From contig JAKLKF010000039.1 of NCBI GenBank assembly GCA_023150805.1, positions 1 through 56,285 on the forward strand: DNA of 56,285 bases, written 5' to 3'. Both the position numbers and the translations under genes were made by a program. The notes beneath the pieces were generated by a model. It was given only the letters and a program-made list of their open reading frames with translations, ran no database searches and was not told the DNA's origin. This stretch comes from Myxococcota bacterium (GTDB lineage Bacteria; Myxococcota_A; UBA796; UBA2385). Below are positions 33,894 to 41,751 of the stretch, piece after piece (position 1 is the first letter of the stretch; every line of letters begins with the position of its first letter).

Positions 33894-35893
33894 CGACGTT
33901 CACCGCCCGCATCGACGGGAAGGGCCGCACCCTCCCCACGCCCGCCTTCTGCGACGCCTGGCTCGCCGACGGACTGCGGTTCGGCGACGAGCTTGTCGGC
34001 CTCGAACCCGACCGCGTGCTCGGGCGCTGGCCTGGGGAGCTGGAGACGGATGCGGTCGTCCGGCTCGCGCAGGCCGTCGGGGACGAACCGACGTGGGAGG
34101 CGCACGCGCAAACCCCACCGGTGGCCCAGAAGCTCGCTGAGCGGGCTCGACCGCTGCCGCTCGATCTGGAGATCGGACGGCACCTCCAACACCTCCAGCA
34201 CGTCTGCCACCGGCCACGCCTGCACCTGCGTGTCGAGGAGGATCGGTTGCCTGTGTCGCGGGCACGCCGTGTACCGGTCCGCGCCGTCGGCGAGCTCGTC
34301 TCCCACCCCGGAGATTGGGAGCATCGCACCCTGCGGAGCATCCAGCCGTCGCGGGTGCTCGCGCGCCAGATCGAGGACGAGTGGAACCTGTACGAGAACC
34401 GCGTCGCGGTGCGGCTCGTGGACCACCTGCTCGCGTACCTCGCGAAGCGGCTGGAGGAGCTTCGGAAGATCAAGGAGATCCTCGACGCCAATCGCGACTA
34501 CAGCGACGAGATCCGGCGCACCTCGTTCCGCCGAGCCCACCGCATCGCGGAGCTCTGGTCCAACACGCTGGAGTCCAAGACCGAGGAGGAGCTGACCCGG
34601 ACGATGAAGCGCCTGGAGCTTGCCCAGCGCGAACTCCAGACCCTTCTCGACGCGCCGCTATACCAGCGGGTCCCTCGTCGCCAGACCGTGGCTTTCTCCC
34701 TGAAGCCGACCAACATCCTCGTCAACGACCCGCACTACCGCAAGGTCGCCGCGCTCTGGCGGGCCTGGGTGAAGTTCGGGCACAAGCGGCAGGAGACGGC
34801 CCAGCAGCGCACCGCGCGCCGCCAGCGCGAGGCTGTGGCGTGGGACCGCTTCGTGCTCCACCTCGTCGTGCGCGGCTTCGCAGCCCTGGGATGGTCCGCG
34901 ACTTCCGGGGGAGATGACTGGGGGTTGATGAAGTCGGGCTGGTCACCGGTGCGCGTGGCGACGGAGGAGATGGGCGTGGTCCGCGTAGCAGGCGACCGCT
35001 TGCTGCGCTTGCTCCCGATCTGCGCCGACCTGGCGGGGGCCGATCCTGACGCCGTTCAGGCCCATGTCGAGCACCTCGACGGGTCGGACTGCGAGGTCGT
35101 GATCGCGCACGTCGGCAGCGGGGTGACGCTCACCGACGCCGACCGCGCGTCCGGCTGGAGTTTCGGAGGCCGCGCTGTCCTGTTCCCGTGTTCGCCCTGG
35201 GGCATCGACTCCGAGGAGCGCATGGCCCGGCTGCTACACAGCTGGCTCTGCCGCTCCGCAGCGCCCGCCTACCCCTTCGCCACGACTGTCCGAGCACTGC
35301 CTGAGTGGCCAGGAAAGCGCGACTGGCTGCACTACAATGATGACCATCTCGTCGCCCTCCGCGCGCCGACCGAGCGCGAAGCGTCCGATGCCCGCACCTG
35401 GGCGGCCATGAAGGCGCGCGAGCTCGACGCACAGGAGCAGCGTGCGACTGCGGCCATGCAGGCGCCCCCCGTGGCGCCACGCAAGGCTGTCACCGTCTTC
35501 CAGAAGTTCGTCGACAGTGCCGCCGACGCTCTCGTAGGCTTGGACAATTGTCCAGTCTGCGGCGGGCAAGGCGAAGTCGAGCCACGCCCAGGCAGGCAAC
35601 CGAACGGATCGGACGCGACCTGGTGGACGATTTGCGGCGCTTGCGGCAGCGGTTGGGGCACCCGCCCTTGCGCCGGGTGCGGCAAGCGCTTTCGCGCCCT
35701 CGCACCACACCTGGGTGAAATCGACTTGCATCAGGTAGCAGCTACAACATCCGCCCACGACTGGCCAGACAAGGTGATGGGCCGTGATGTCTGGGCGAAA
35801 CCATGCCGTACTGGAACGAGACTACAGTTCAGATGTCCAGAATGCGGATCCTGCACAAACGGTTCATGCGAGGTCTGTGGGTCCACCGAGTGA
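33890..35893 (+). CDS. DUF2357/McrC-like protein with C-terminal zinc ribbons
   Basis: 667 aa. Residues about 80-200 (RPRLHLRVEEDRLPVSRARR, then LYENRVAVRLVDHLL) fit the DUF2357 domain that is the N-terminal part of McrC-like partners of McrB ATPases. A helical linker follows. In residues 320-420, where a PD-(D/E)xK nuclease would be, I see no clear D...(E/D)xK set. The C-terminus has CPVC (554), CGACGSGWGTRPCAGCGKRF and CPECGSCTNGSCEVCG, making two or three zinc ribbons. It is the last gene of the operon; 20 bp separate it from the convergent phosphatase gene. Confidence 0.75.
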   Translation: MTTFTARIDGKGRTLPTPAFCDAWLADGLRFGDELVGLEPDRVLGRWPGELETDAVVRLAQAVGDEPTWEAHAQTPPVAQKLAERARPLPLDLEIGRHLQHLQHVCHRPRLHLRVEEDRLPVSRARRVPVRAVGELVSHPGDWEHRTLRSIQPSRVLARQIEDEWNLYENRVAVRLVDHLLAYLAKRLEELRKIKEILDANRDYSDEIRRTSFRRAHRIAELWSNTLESKTEEELTRTMKRLELAQRELQTLLDAPLYQRVPRRQTVAFSLKPTNILVNDPHYRKVAALWRAWVKFGHKRQETAQQRTARRQREAVAWDRFVLHLVVRGFAALGWSATSGGDDWGLMKSGWSPVRVATEEMGVVRVAGDRLLRLLPICADLAGADPDAVQAHVEHLDGSDCEVVIAHVGSGVTLTDADRASGWSFGGRAVLFPCSPWGIDSEERMARLLHSWLCRSAAPAYPFATTVRALPEWPGKRDWLHYNDDHLVALRAPTEREASDARTWAAMKARELDAQEQRATAAMQAPPVAPRKAVTVFQKFVDSAADALVGLDNCPVCGGQGEVEPRPGRQPNGSDATWWTICGACGSGWGTRPCAGCGKRFRALAPHLGEIDLHQVAATTSAHDWPDKVMGRDVWAKPCRTGTRLQFRCPECGSCTNGSCEVCGSTE

Positions 35894-35913
35894 TCCCCCT
35901 TCCCCTTCACCCC

Positions 35914-37494
35914 TCACCCGCCCCCCACCCCCACCGCCGCCGACCACTCCGACCAGGCCAGCCCCCGGTCCCGCACCCGCAGCCGCGCGCACCACTCCCC
36001 GGCCGGCAGCTCCGCCAGGTCCAGCGCCAGCAGGTCCACCCCCGCCTGCTGGTCCTGGCCCTGGAACCAGTCCTCGTGCTGCTGCCAGCGGTCCACGACG
36101 GGGTCGGTGAAGGCCACGCAGTCGGCGGAGACCTGCCAGTGGCTGGCGCCGAGCAGGCCGCCGTCGGGGTGGGCGAAGGCGCTGCCGCGCACCATCCCCC
36201 CCTCGACCCCGAGCGTCGGGGCCTGGGGCGCGACGGGCGCGAAGGGCACGGTGATCCGGTCGGTCTCCTCGTGCTCCCGCGGCGCCTCGGGGGTGCCCAG
36301 GCTGATGCGCCGCAGGGTGTAGTCCTGGTCGCTGACCTCGATCACGACGAAGCCGTACTCGTCCTGGCTGACGGAGAACTCGGGGTAGTCGATCTGCCCG
36401 TCTGCACCCCAGCGATCGATGGCCCCGCCGGCGGTGGCGACGTTGACCCACAGGTGCCGGTGATCCTGGGACTGCCCGCGGCTGTAGCCGTGGGTGTGGC
36501 CGAAGAGGTGCAGGCTGGGCTTTCCGCACCGGGCGCTGAAGTCCTCCATCGCGGCCACCACGCTGCCGGACCACTCCTCCTCCCCCGAGGGCCACAGCTC
36601 GCTCTGGTAGGGGTGGTGCAGCTGCACCAGGACCAGGTCGACGTCGGGGTCCTCGCAGGCGTCCTCCAGCACGGCCTGGAGCCAGTCGAGCTGGAGCTGG
36701 TCCTTGTACCCGCCGTTGCTGTCCAGGCCGACGATGCGCGCGCCGCCGTGGTCGAGCCACCACCAGTGCTCCTCGAAGCCGGGGCTGCCGTTCTCGGGCA
36801 GGCCGAAGTAGCGCCAGAACAGGGGGCTGTTGCCCTCGTGGTTGCCGGGGACGGGCAGGAGCGGGACCTGGCCCATCAGGGGGGCGGCGCCGGCGAAGAA
36901 GTCGTCGCGCCAGTCCGAGGCCAGCCAGCCGTTGTCGACCAGGTCGCCGGCCAGCAGGGCCAGGCCGAAGGCGTCGGCGGGCTCCGCGCCGTACGCGTCC
37001 AGGGCGAAGGGCAGCAGGCCCTGGGCGACCAGCTCGGCCCACTGCTCGGGCCGGGCGTCGTCGCGCTGCATGTCGCTCATGGCGACGAGCCGGAAGCTGG
37101 CGCCCGGGGCCGGCGGGGTGCGGAAGCGCTGCAGCTCGGTGCGGGTGCCGCCGGTCTGCGCGCGGTAGTACCAGTCCGTGTCGGGCAGCAGCGCGGTCAG
37201 CTCGACCACGTGCAGCAGGCCGTCGCCGGTGGACTCGACCGTGCCCTGCACGGTGACGCCCAGGGCCTGGGTGAGGCCGTACTCGACGGTGCTCTGCTCG
37301 CCCGTCGCGGTCTCCCAGCGGATCTGCACGGTGTCGGGCCCGGTGCGCTGCAGGTAGGGCGGCACCAGCAGGACGTGGGCGGTGGTGTCGGCGCCGCCGT
37401 CGGTGCCCGGCGTGCCCGTGTCGGCGGGCGGCCCGGAGTCGGCGGGCGAGGGGTCGTCGGCGCAGGCCAGCAGCAGGCAGAGGAGCGCGGTCAT
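35914..37494 (-). CDS. Secreted purple-acid-phosphatase-like lipoprotein
   Basis: 526 aa. Signal peptide with lipobox LLLAC, then an Asp/Ser/Thr/Pro linker, a fibronectin-III-like N-terminal domain as in plant-type purple acid phosphatases (VPPYLQRTGPDTVQIRWETA, HVVELTALLPDTDWYYRA), and a calcineurin-like phosphoesterase domain with MSDMQ, LAGDLVDN, VPGNHEG, VQLHHPY and FGHTHGYSR. All metal ligands are visible. A C-terminal Ig-like domain (about 430-520) follows. It hydrolyses phosphate esters outside the inner membrane. The ATG at 37494 opens the signal peptide; longer frames have none. Confidence 0.9.
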   Translation of the reverse strand: MTALLCLLLACADDPSPADSGPPADTGTPGTDGGADTTAHVLLVPPYLQRTGPDTVQIRWETATGEQSTVEYGLTQALGVTVQGTVESTGDGLLHVVELTALLPDTDWYYRAQTGGTRTELQRFRTPPAPGASFRLVAMSDMQRDDARPEQWAELVAQGLLPFALDAYGAEPADAFGLALLAGDLVDNGWLASDWRDDFFAGAAPLMGQVPLLPVPGNHEGNSPLFWRYFGLPENGSPGFEEHWWWLDHGGARIVGLDSNGGYKDQLQLDWLQAVLEDACEDPDVDLVLVQLHHPYQSELWPSGEEEWSGSVVAAMEDFSARCGKPSLHLFGHTHGYSRGQSQDHRHLWVNVATAGGAIDRWGADGQIDYPEFSVSQDEYGFVVIEVSDQDYTLRRISLGTPEAPREHEETDRITVPFAPVAPQAPTLGVEGGMVRGSAFAHPDGGLLGASHWQVSADCVAFTDPVVDRWQQHEDWFQGQDQQAGVDLLALDLAELPAGEWCARLRVRDRGLAWSEWSAAVGVGGG

Positions 37495-37524
37495 GCAGGC
37501 CCCTACCACGGCCCCCCGTGGCCC

Positions 37525-37545
37525 GTTTCGGGAAGTGAAAACACC
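37525..37545 (+). repeat. Dispersed palindromic repeat, copy C
   Basis: GTTTCGGGAAGTGAAAACACC shares the GTGAAAACACC half with copy B and the minus strand of copy A, with GTTTC as the opposite arm. It lies between the divergent phosphatase and small lipoprotein genes. Copies B and C are in the same orientation and enclose the seven-gene operon plus the phosphatase gene. Confidence 0.55.
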
Positions 37546-37603
37546 AGCGAGGTGCCCCGCGGACGAGGGCCGGTTCTGTTGTTCTCCCACACGGAGCCAC
37601 CCC

Positions 37604-38065
37604 ATGTCCCGACTGTTCATCCCCCTCGCCGCGACCCTGCTGTCCGCCTGCAACCCCGGCCTGGCGGGCGACTGGGAGGGCGACATGCGCTGCGACGACA
37701 CCACCTTCGACCTCCGCGCCGAGCTCGAGAAGGACGGAGGTGGCGAGTACGAAGGCAGCATGGAGCAGGAGGTCGACCTCTCGGCCACGGAGAGCGGCGT
37801 CGACTACCGGTTCTGGTTCCTCATGGAGCTGGACGTGGTGCTGTCCACCGACGGCCGCGGCGAGCAGGAGCTGGACGTCGACGGCGAGCTGGCGGACGTC
37901 TCGTGCAAGTACTGGGAGGACGGTGACCTGCTCTCCGACGACTGCGGCGAGCTGGGCATCGACTACGACATCGGCGCCCGGCTGGATCTGGGCGAGGTGA
38001 CCTGGGACGGCAAGGACACCATCGAGATCGACGACGGCGACTGCTCCGGCGAGCTGGAGCGCTGA
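37604..38065 (+). CDS. Small acidic lipoprotein
   Basis: 153 aa, lipobox LLSAC (Cys16). The mature protein is strongly acidic (many Asp/Glu) and beta-rich (GDWEGDMRCDD, VDYRFWFLMELDVVL). Two Cys pairs could form disulphides. The start GLAGDWEG resembles the first strand of lipocalin-like or DUF-type envelope beta barrels. No function can be assigned. ATG chosen because it opens the signal peptide; CGGAGCC lies 6-12 bases upstream. Confidence 0.7.
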   Translation: MSRLFIPLAATLLSACNPGLAGDWEGDMRCDDTTFDLRAELEKDGGGEYEGSMEQEVDLSATESGVDYRFWFLMELDVVLSTDGRGEQELDVDGELADVSCKYWEDGDLLSDDCGELGIDYDIGARLDLGEVTWDGKDTIEIDDGDCSGELER

Positions 38066-38119
38066 AGGCGGCGCCGGCCCGCGCTACGCTCCGCCGGTCC
38101 CCCCGACCCCGGAGCCCGC

Positions 38120-40201
38120 GTGCTGCTCGCCCTGTCCCTGCTGCTGGCCTGCGCCTCCCAGGCTGACCCGGTCGACACGGGCCCCTTCGACCGGGACGAG
38201 GACGGCGTGGTCGCGGCGGAGGACTGCGACGACGCGGACCCGTCGGTCTACCCAGGCGCGGACGAGCACTGCGACGGCCGGGACGAGGACTGCGACGAGG
38301 AGGTGGACGAGGAGGCCGTGGACCCCTCGACCTTCTTCGTGGACGCCGACGGCGACGGCTACGGGGACACGGCGGCGACGGTCCAGAGCTGCGCGCAGCC
38401 CGAGGGGGCGGCGGACATCGCCGGCGACTGCGACGACCTGCGGGGCGACGTGCACCCGGGCGCCGACGAGCTGTGCCTGACGGGGGTGGACGAGGACTGC
38501 GACGGCGTGGTGGACGAGGACGACGCGGCGGACGCGACGGCCTGGCACCTGGACGCGGACGGGGACGGCTACGGCGACCCGCTGACGCTGCTGTGGGCCT
38601 GCGAGCAGCCAGAGGGCATGACGGCCGACGCGCAGGACTGCGACGACAGCGACCCGGCGCTGAACCCGGACACGCCCTGGTACGACGACGTCGACAGCGA
38701 CGGCTTCGCTGGAGATGTGCCGGCGACGACCGCCTGCGAGCAGCCCGAGGGCTTGTCGGCCACCCCCCAGGACTGCGACGACGCCGACCCGACGGTCTAC
38801 CCGGGCGCGCCGGAGATCTGCGAGGACGGCAAGGTCAACGGCTGCGAGGAGGGCGTCGACGCGGCCCGGGCCTGCCTGCCCTCGGGCGAGCGGGACGAGC
38901 GCGACGCCACCCTGGAGCTGGTGGGGTCGACGGCCGCGTACCTGGCGGGCGCCGCCATGGCGGGCGCGGACCTGACGGGAGACGGCAGGGATGATCTGCT
39001 GGTCGGCGCGCCCTACTCCTACGGCAGCCGCGACGCGCAGGGCGCGGTGTTCATCGTGCCGGGCCCGGCCGAGACGGGCGCCGAGGCGCTGACCGACTAC
39101 GACGCGGTCGACGGCGCCACCGACCGCGCCCAGGTCGGCACCTGCCTGGACACGGCGGATCTGGACGGTGACGGCTACGTCGACCTGCTGGTGGGCGGCC
39201 TGGGCGAGGGCAGCGGGGAGGGAGCGGTGTGGCTGATGCCCGGCCCGCTGACGTCGTCGACCACGACCGCGACGGCCTCGACGACCCTGCGGGGCACGGC
39301 GACCACGAGGGAGCTCGGCATGGCCTGCCGCTTCGTCAGCGACCAGGACGGGGACGGGGTCGTGGACCTGCTGATGTCCGCCGCGGGCGGCGAGCTGAGC
39401 GAGCACAACGCCGTGCTGCTGGTCTCGGGTACCACGACCGGCGAGGAGGACGCCCCGGCCGTGGCGCTGGCGGTCCTGGCTCCCGCGGCGCGCGGGCTCT
39501 ACATGGGGCTGGACGTCGAGGACGTGGGGGATCTCGACGGCGACGGCGCGGCCGAGCTGGCGATCACCAGCTACCTCGGAGACCGGCTGTGGATCCTGGC
39601 GGGCCCGGTGCGGGCGGACCGCGACCTGGCGGACGGGGCCGACGTGGAGCTGTGGTCGGAGGTCGGCGCCTTCGCCACCGCGGTCGAGCCCATGGGCGAC
39701 CTGGACGGCGACGGCACGGTCGACCTGGCGGTGGGCTCCGCCTCGCACGAGGGGGACTCCCGGGGCTCGATGACGCTGTTCCTGGGCCCCTTCCTCGAGC
39801 ACCGTCCGGTGGCGGAGGCGGACCTGATCGTCCGTGGCAGCGAGTCCCAGACCTACCTGGGCGGCAGCCTGGACACGCTGGCCGACATGGACGCCGACGG
39901 CCTGCCCGAGCTGCTGGTGGGCAGCGGGCGCAGCCTGTTGCAGTTCCAGAGCGGCACCAGCAGCCCGGGCATCTCAGAGGCCTGGCTGTTCCGATCCGCC
40001 GGCGCGCTGTCCGGGCCGACCGGCACCCTGGAGCTCGCCGCGGCCGACCTGCGCTTCGACCTGTCCCGCGTCGACGACGACGGGCCGACGCGGGTGGTCG
40101 CGGGCGCGGGCGACCTGGGCGGCGATGGCACCGAGGATGTCGCCTTCGCCAGCGGCTTCAGCCAGAACTCGGTCTGGCTCTTCGAGCTGACCGGCTACTG
40201 A
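38120..40201 (+). CDS. Lipoprotein with MopE-like metal-binding motifs and FG-GAP repeats
   Basis: 693 aa, GTG start with GGAG 5 bases upstream; lipobox LLLAC (Cys11). Residues 25-260 hold four copies of the delta-proteobacterial metal-binding motif (D.DCDDADPSVYPGA...C.G.DEDCD, FVDADGDGYGD). The rest has about six FG-GAP/integrin-alpha-type repeats with calcium loops (AGADLTGDGRDDLLVGAP, DTADLDGDGYVDLLVGG, DVGDLDGDGAAELAI). Likely a surface, calcium-dependent adhesion or structural protein. It ends in a 7-bp overlap with the convergent OmpA-like gene. Confidence 0.88.
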   Translation: MLLALSLLLACASQADPVDTGPFDRDEDGVVAAEDCDDADPSVYPGADEHCDGRDEDCDEEVDEEAVDPSTFFVDADGDGYGDTAATVQSCAQPEGAADIAGDCDDLRGDVHPGADELCLTGVDEDCDGVVDEDDAADATAWHLDADGDGYGDPLTLLWACEQPEGMTADAQDCDDSDPALNPDTPWYDDVDSDGFAGDVPATTACEQPEGLSATPQDCDDADPTVYPGAPEICEDGKVNGCEEGVDAARACLPSGERDERDATLELVGSTAAYLAGAAMAGADLTGDGRDDLLVGAPYSYGSRDAQGAVFIVPGPAETGAEALTDYDAVDGATDRAQVGTCLDTADLDGDGYVDLLVGGLGEGSGEGAVWLMPGPLTSSTTTATASTTLRGTATTRELGMACRFVSDQDGDGVVDLLMSAAGGELSEHNAVLLVSGTTTGEEDAPAVALAVLAPAARGLYMGLDVEDVGDLDGDGAAELAITSYLGDRLWILAGPVRADRDLADGADVELWSEVGAFATAVEPMGDLDGDGTVDLAVGSASHEGDSRGSMTLFLGPFLEHRPVAEADLIVRGSESQTYLGGSLDTLADMDADGLPELLVGSGRSLLQFQSGTSSPGISEAWLFRSAGALSGPTGTLELAAADLRFDLSRVDDDGPTRVVAGAGDLGGDGTEDVAFASGFSQNSVWLFELTGY

Positions 40202-41751
40202 GCGGGGGCGGCCGCCAGCTCCGCCGACGCGGGAGCGGGCGCGGGGGGGCGGAGGCGGAACTCGACCCGGCGGTTGGCCGCGCGGCCCTGCTCGGTGGCG
40301 TTGGTGTCGATGGGCCGGGACTCGCCGAAGCCGAGCGCCGTCAGGCGTGCGGCCATCGCCCCCTCGTCCCGCGCGGCGTGGACCAGGAAGGCGCGCACCG
40401 CCGCCGCCCGCTGCTCCGAGAGGCGCTGGTTCAGCTCGTCGCGGCCGGTCGCGTCGGCGTGGCCTTCGACCCGGACCTGCAGGTCGGGGTGCTCTTCGAG
40501 CAGCGAGACGACGCGGAGCAGCAGGCCGTGGCTCTCGGGCAGCAGCTCGGCCCGGCCGGTGGCGAAGTGGATGTGGTCGGTGACGACGATCTGGTCGCGG
40601 GTCAGGCGCGGACCGTCGACGGGACAGCCCTGCGCGTCCCGGCCGGCCTGCTCGGGGCAGGCATCGTCCGGGTCGGCCACGCCGTCGCCGTCCCGATCCG
40701 GCGGCTGCAGCTCGATCACCTCGACCAGGGGCTCCTCGACCAGGGGCTCCTCGACCAGGGGCTCCTCGACCGGGAGCGCGGCGGCGAGCGGCGTCTCCTC
40801 GGCCAACAGCGCCTCGCCCAGGGCCAGCGTGTCGGTGAGGGCGGCGCCGGGCAGGCGGCGCGGCCGGCCGGCAGAGACGGCGACCAGGCCGCGCCAGTCG
40901 GGGGAGCCGACCCCGTCGAGCAGCCCGGCGCCCAGGGCGGCGGTCAGGTCCAGCGGCCCGAGCGGGAGGCGCGCGCCGCCCACCACCTCGGCGGTGCTGT
41001 GGTAGGGCTGGCGCTCGTCGGGGCGCAGGGGGATGGCGCCCAGCAGCTCGGCGCCGACGCTGGCTCCCGCCAGCGGGCCACCGCGCAGGGGCAGCAGCAG
41101 GTCGGCGGCGGCGCGCCAGGTGAGCTTGTCGTCATCGACCAGGTTGTACAGCTCGAACCGGGGCTGGAGCAGCACGCCGACGCCCATGGTGGCCTCGACG
41201 CCGCCCTGGCGGCGCGTCGCGAGCAGGCGGGGCTCGACGGCCGGGCCCGCCATGCCCATCCAGGCCGACTGGTTGCCGGTCGGCAGGGTCAGGGGGGCCT
41301 CGACCACCAGGCCCAGGGCCCGGCGGGAGGGGTCGAGCAGCAGGCCGCGCAGGTGCAAGGTGGCGTCGGCGGGGCCCAGCGGGGTGGCGTCCGAGGCCAG
41401 GTCGTCGGGGAGCAGGGCCGACTGGTGCACGACGACCGGGATCGACAGGCCCAGCTCGACCCGGTCGAGCATGCCCATGGACCAGGCGACGGCCAGCGAC
41501 TGCCGACCGTCGACCAGGGCGCGGCGCTCGTCGGGCGCGTCCTCGGCGAAGGCGAGGAGCGGCCGGGTGGTCTGCGCCAGCCACGCGGTCGCGAAGGCGC
41601 GGCCGTGGGGCAGCACGCCGGCGTGGCCGGTGGACAGCAGCCCGTGACCCCCGGGGTCCAGGCGGTAGCTGTCGACCTGCAGGGCCGCGCTGTCCTGGGC
41701 CAGCGCGGGCAGCGCCAGGGCCAGGGCGAGGGGGACGAGGGGGAGGGACAT
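40195..41751 (-). CDS. OmpA-family outer membrane protein
   Basis: 518 aa with a classical signal peptide ending ALPALAQ. Residues about 20-330 are beta-barrel-like alternating strands with aromatic girdles. A (VEEPL)3 spacer and one TSP3-type calcium loop (DRDGDGVADPDDACPEQ) precede the OmpA C-terminal peptidoglycan-binding domain (IHFATGRAELLPESHGLLL, VEGHADATG, LSEQRAAAVRAFL). It probably links the outer membrane to peptidoglycan. The start ATG is coupled to the TSP3-protein stop (TGATG), so the two are co-expressed. Confidence 0.9.
   Translation of the reverse strand: MSLPLVPLALALALPALAQDSAALQVDSYRLDPGGHGLLSTGHAGVLPHGRAFATAWLAQTTRPLLAFAEDAPDERRALVDGRQSLAVAWSMGMLDRVELGLSIPVVVHQSALLPDDLASDATPLGPADATLHLRGLLLDPSRRALGLVVEAPLTLPTGNQSAWMGMAGPAVEPRLLATRRQGGVEATMGVGVLLQPRFELYNLVDDDKLTWRAAADLLLPLRGGPLAGASVGAELLGAIPLRPDERQPYHSTAEVVGGARLPLGPLDLTAALGAGLLDGVGSPDWRGLVAVSAGRPRRLPGAALTDTLALGEALLAEETPLAAALPVEEPLVEEPLVEEPLVEVIELQPPDRDGDGVADPDDACPEQAGRDAQGCPVDGPRLTRDQIVVTDHIHFATGRAELLPESHGLLLRVVSLLEEHPDLQVRVEGHADATGRDELNQRLSEQRAAAVRAFLVHAARDEGAMAARLTALGFGESRPIDTNATEQGRAANRRVEFRLRPPAPAPASAELAAAPAQ
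40721..40765 (-). repeat. 15-bp tandem repeat, three units
   Basis: The unit TCGACCAGGGGCTCC (plus-strand reading) occurs three times and encodes the VEEPL spacer of the OmpA-like protein. In-frame length change by slippage is possible. Confidence 0.85.

Noticed and set aside
23731..35893. Classical type I or II restriction-modification system
   Set aside because: No methyltransferase motifs (DPPY/NPPF or PCQ/ENV) occur in any of the seven proteins; the McrBC-type components point to type IV-like targeting.
40721..40765. 15-bp tandem repeat as a regulatory element
   Set aside because: It lies inside the OmpA-like gene and encodes the VEEPL spacer; coding explains it.
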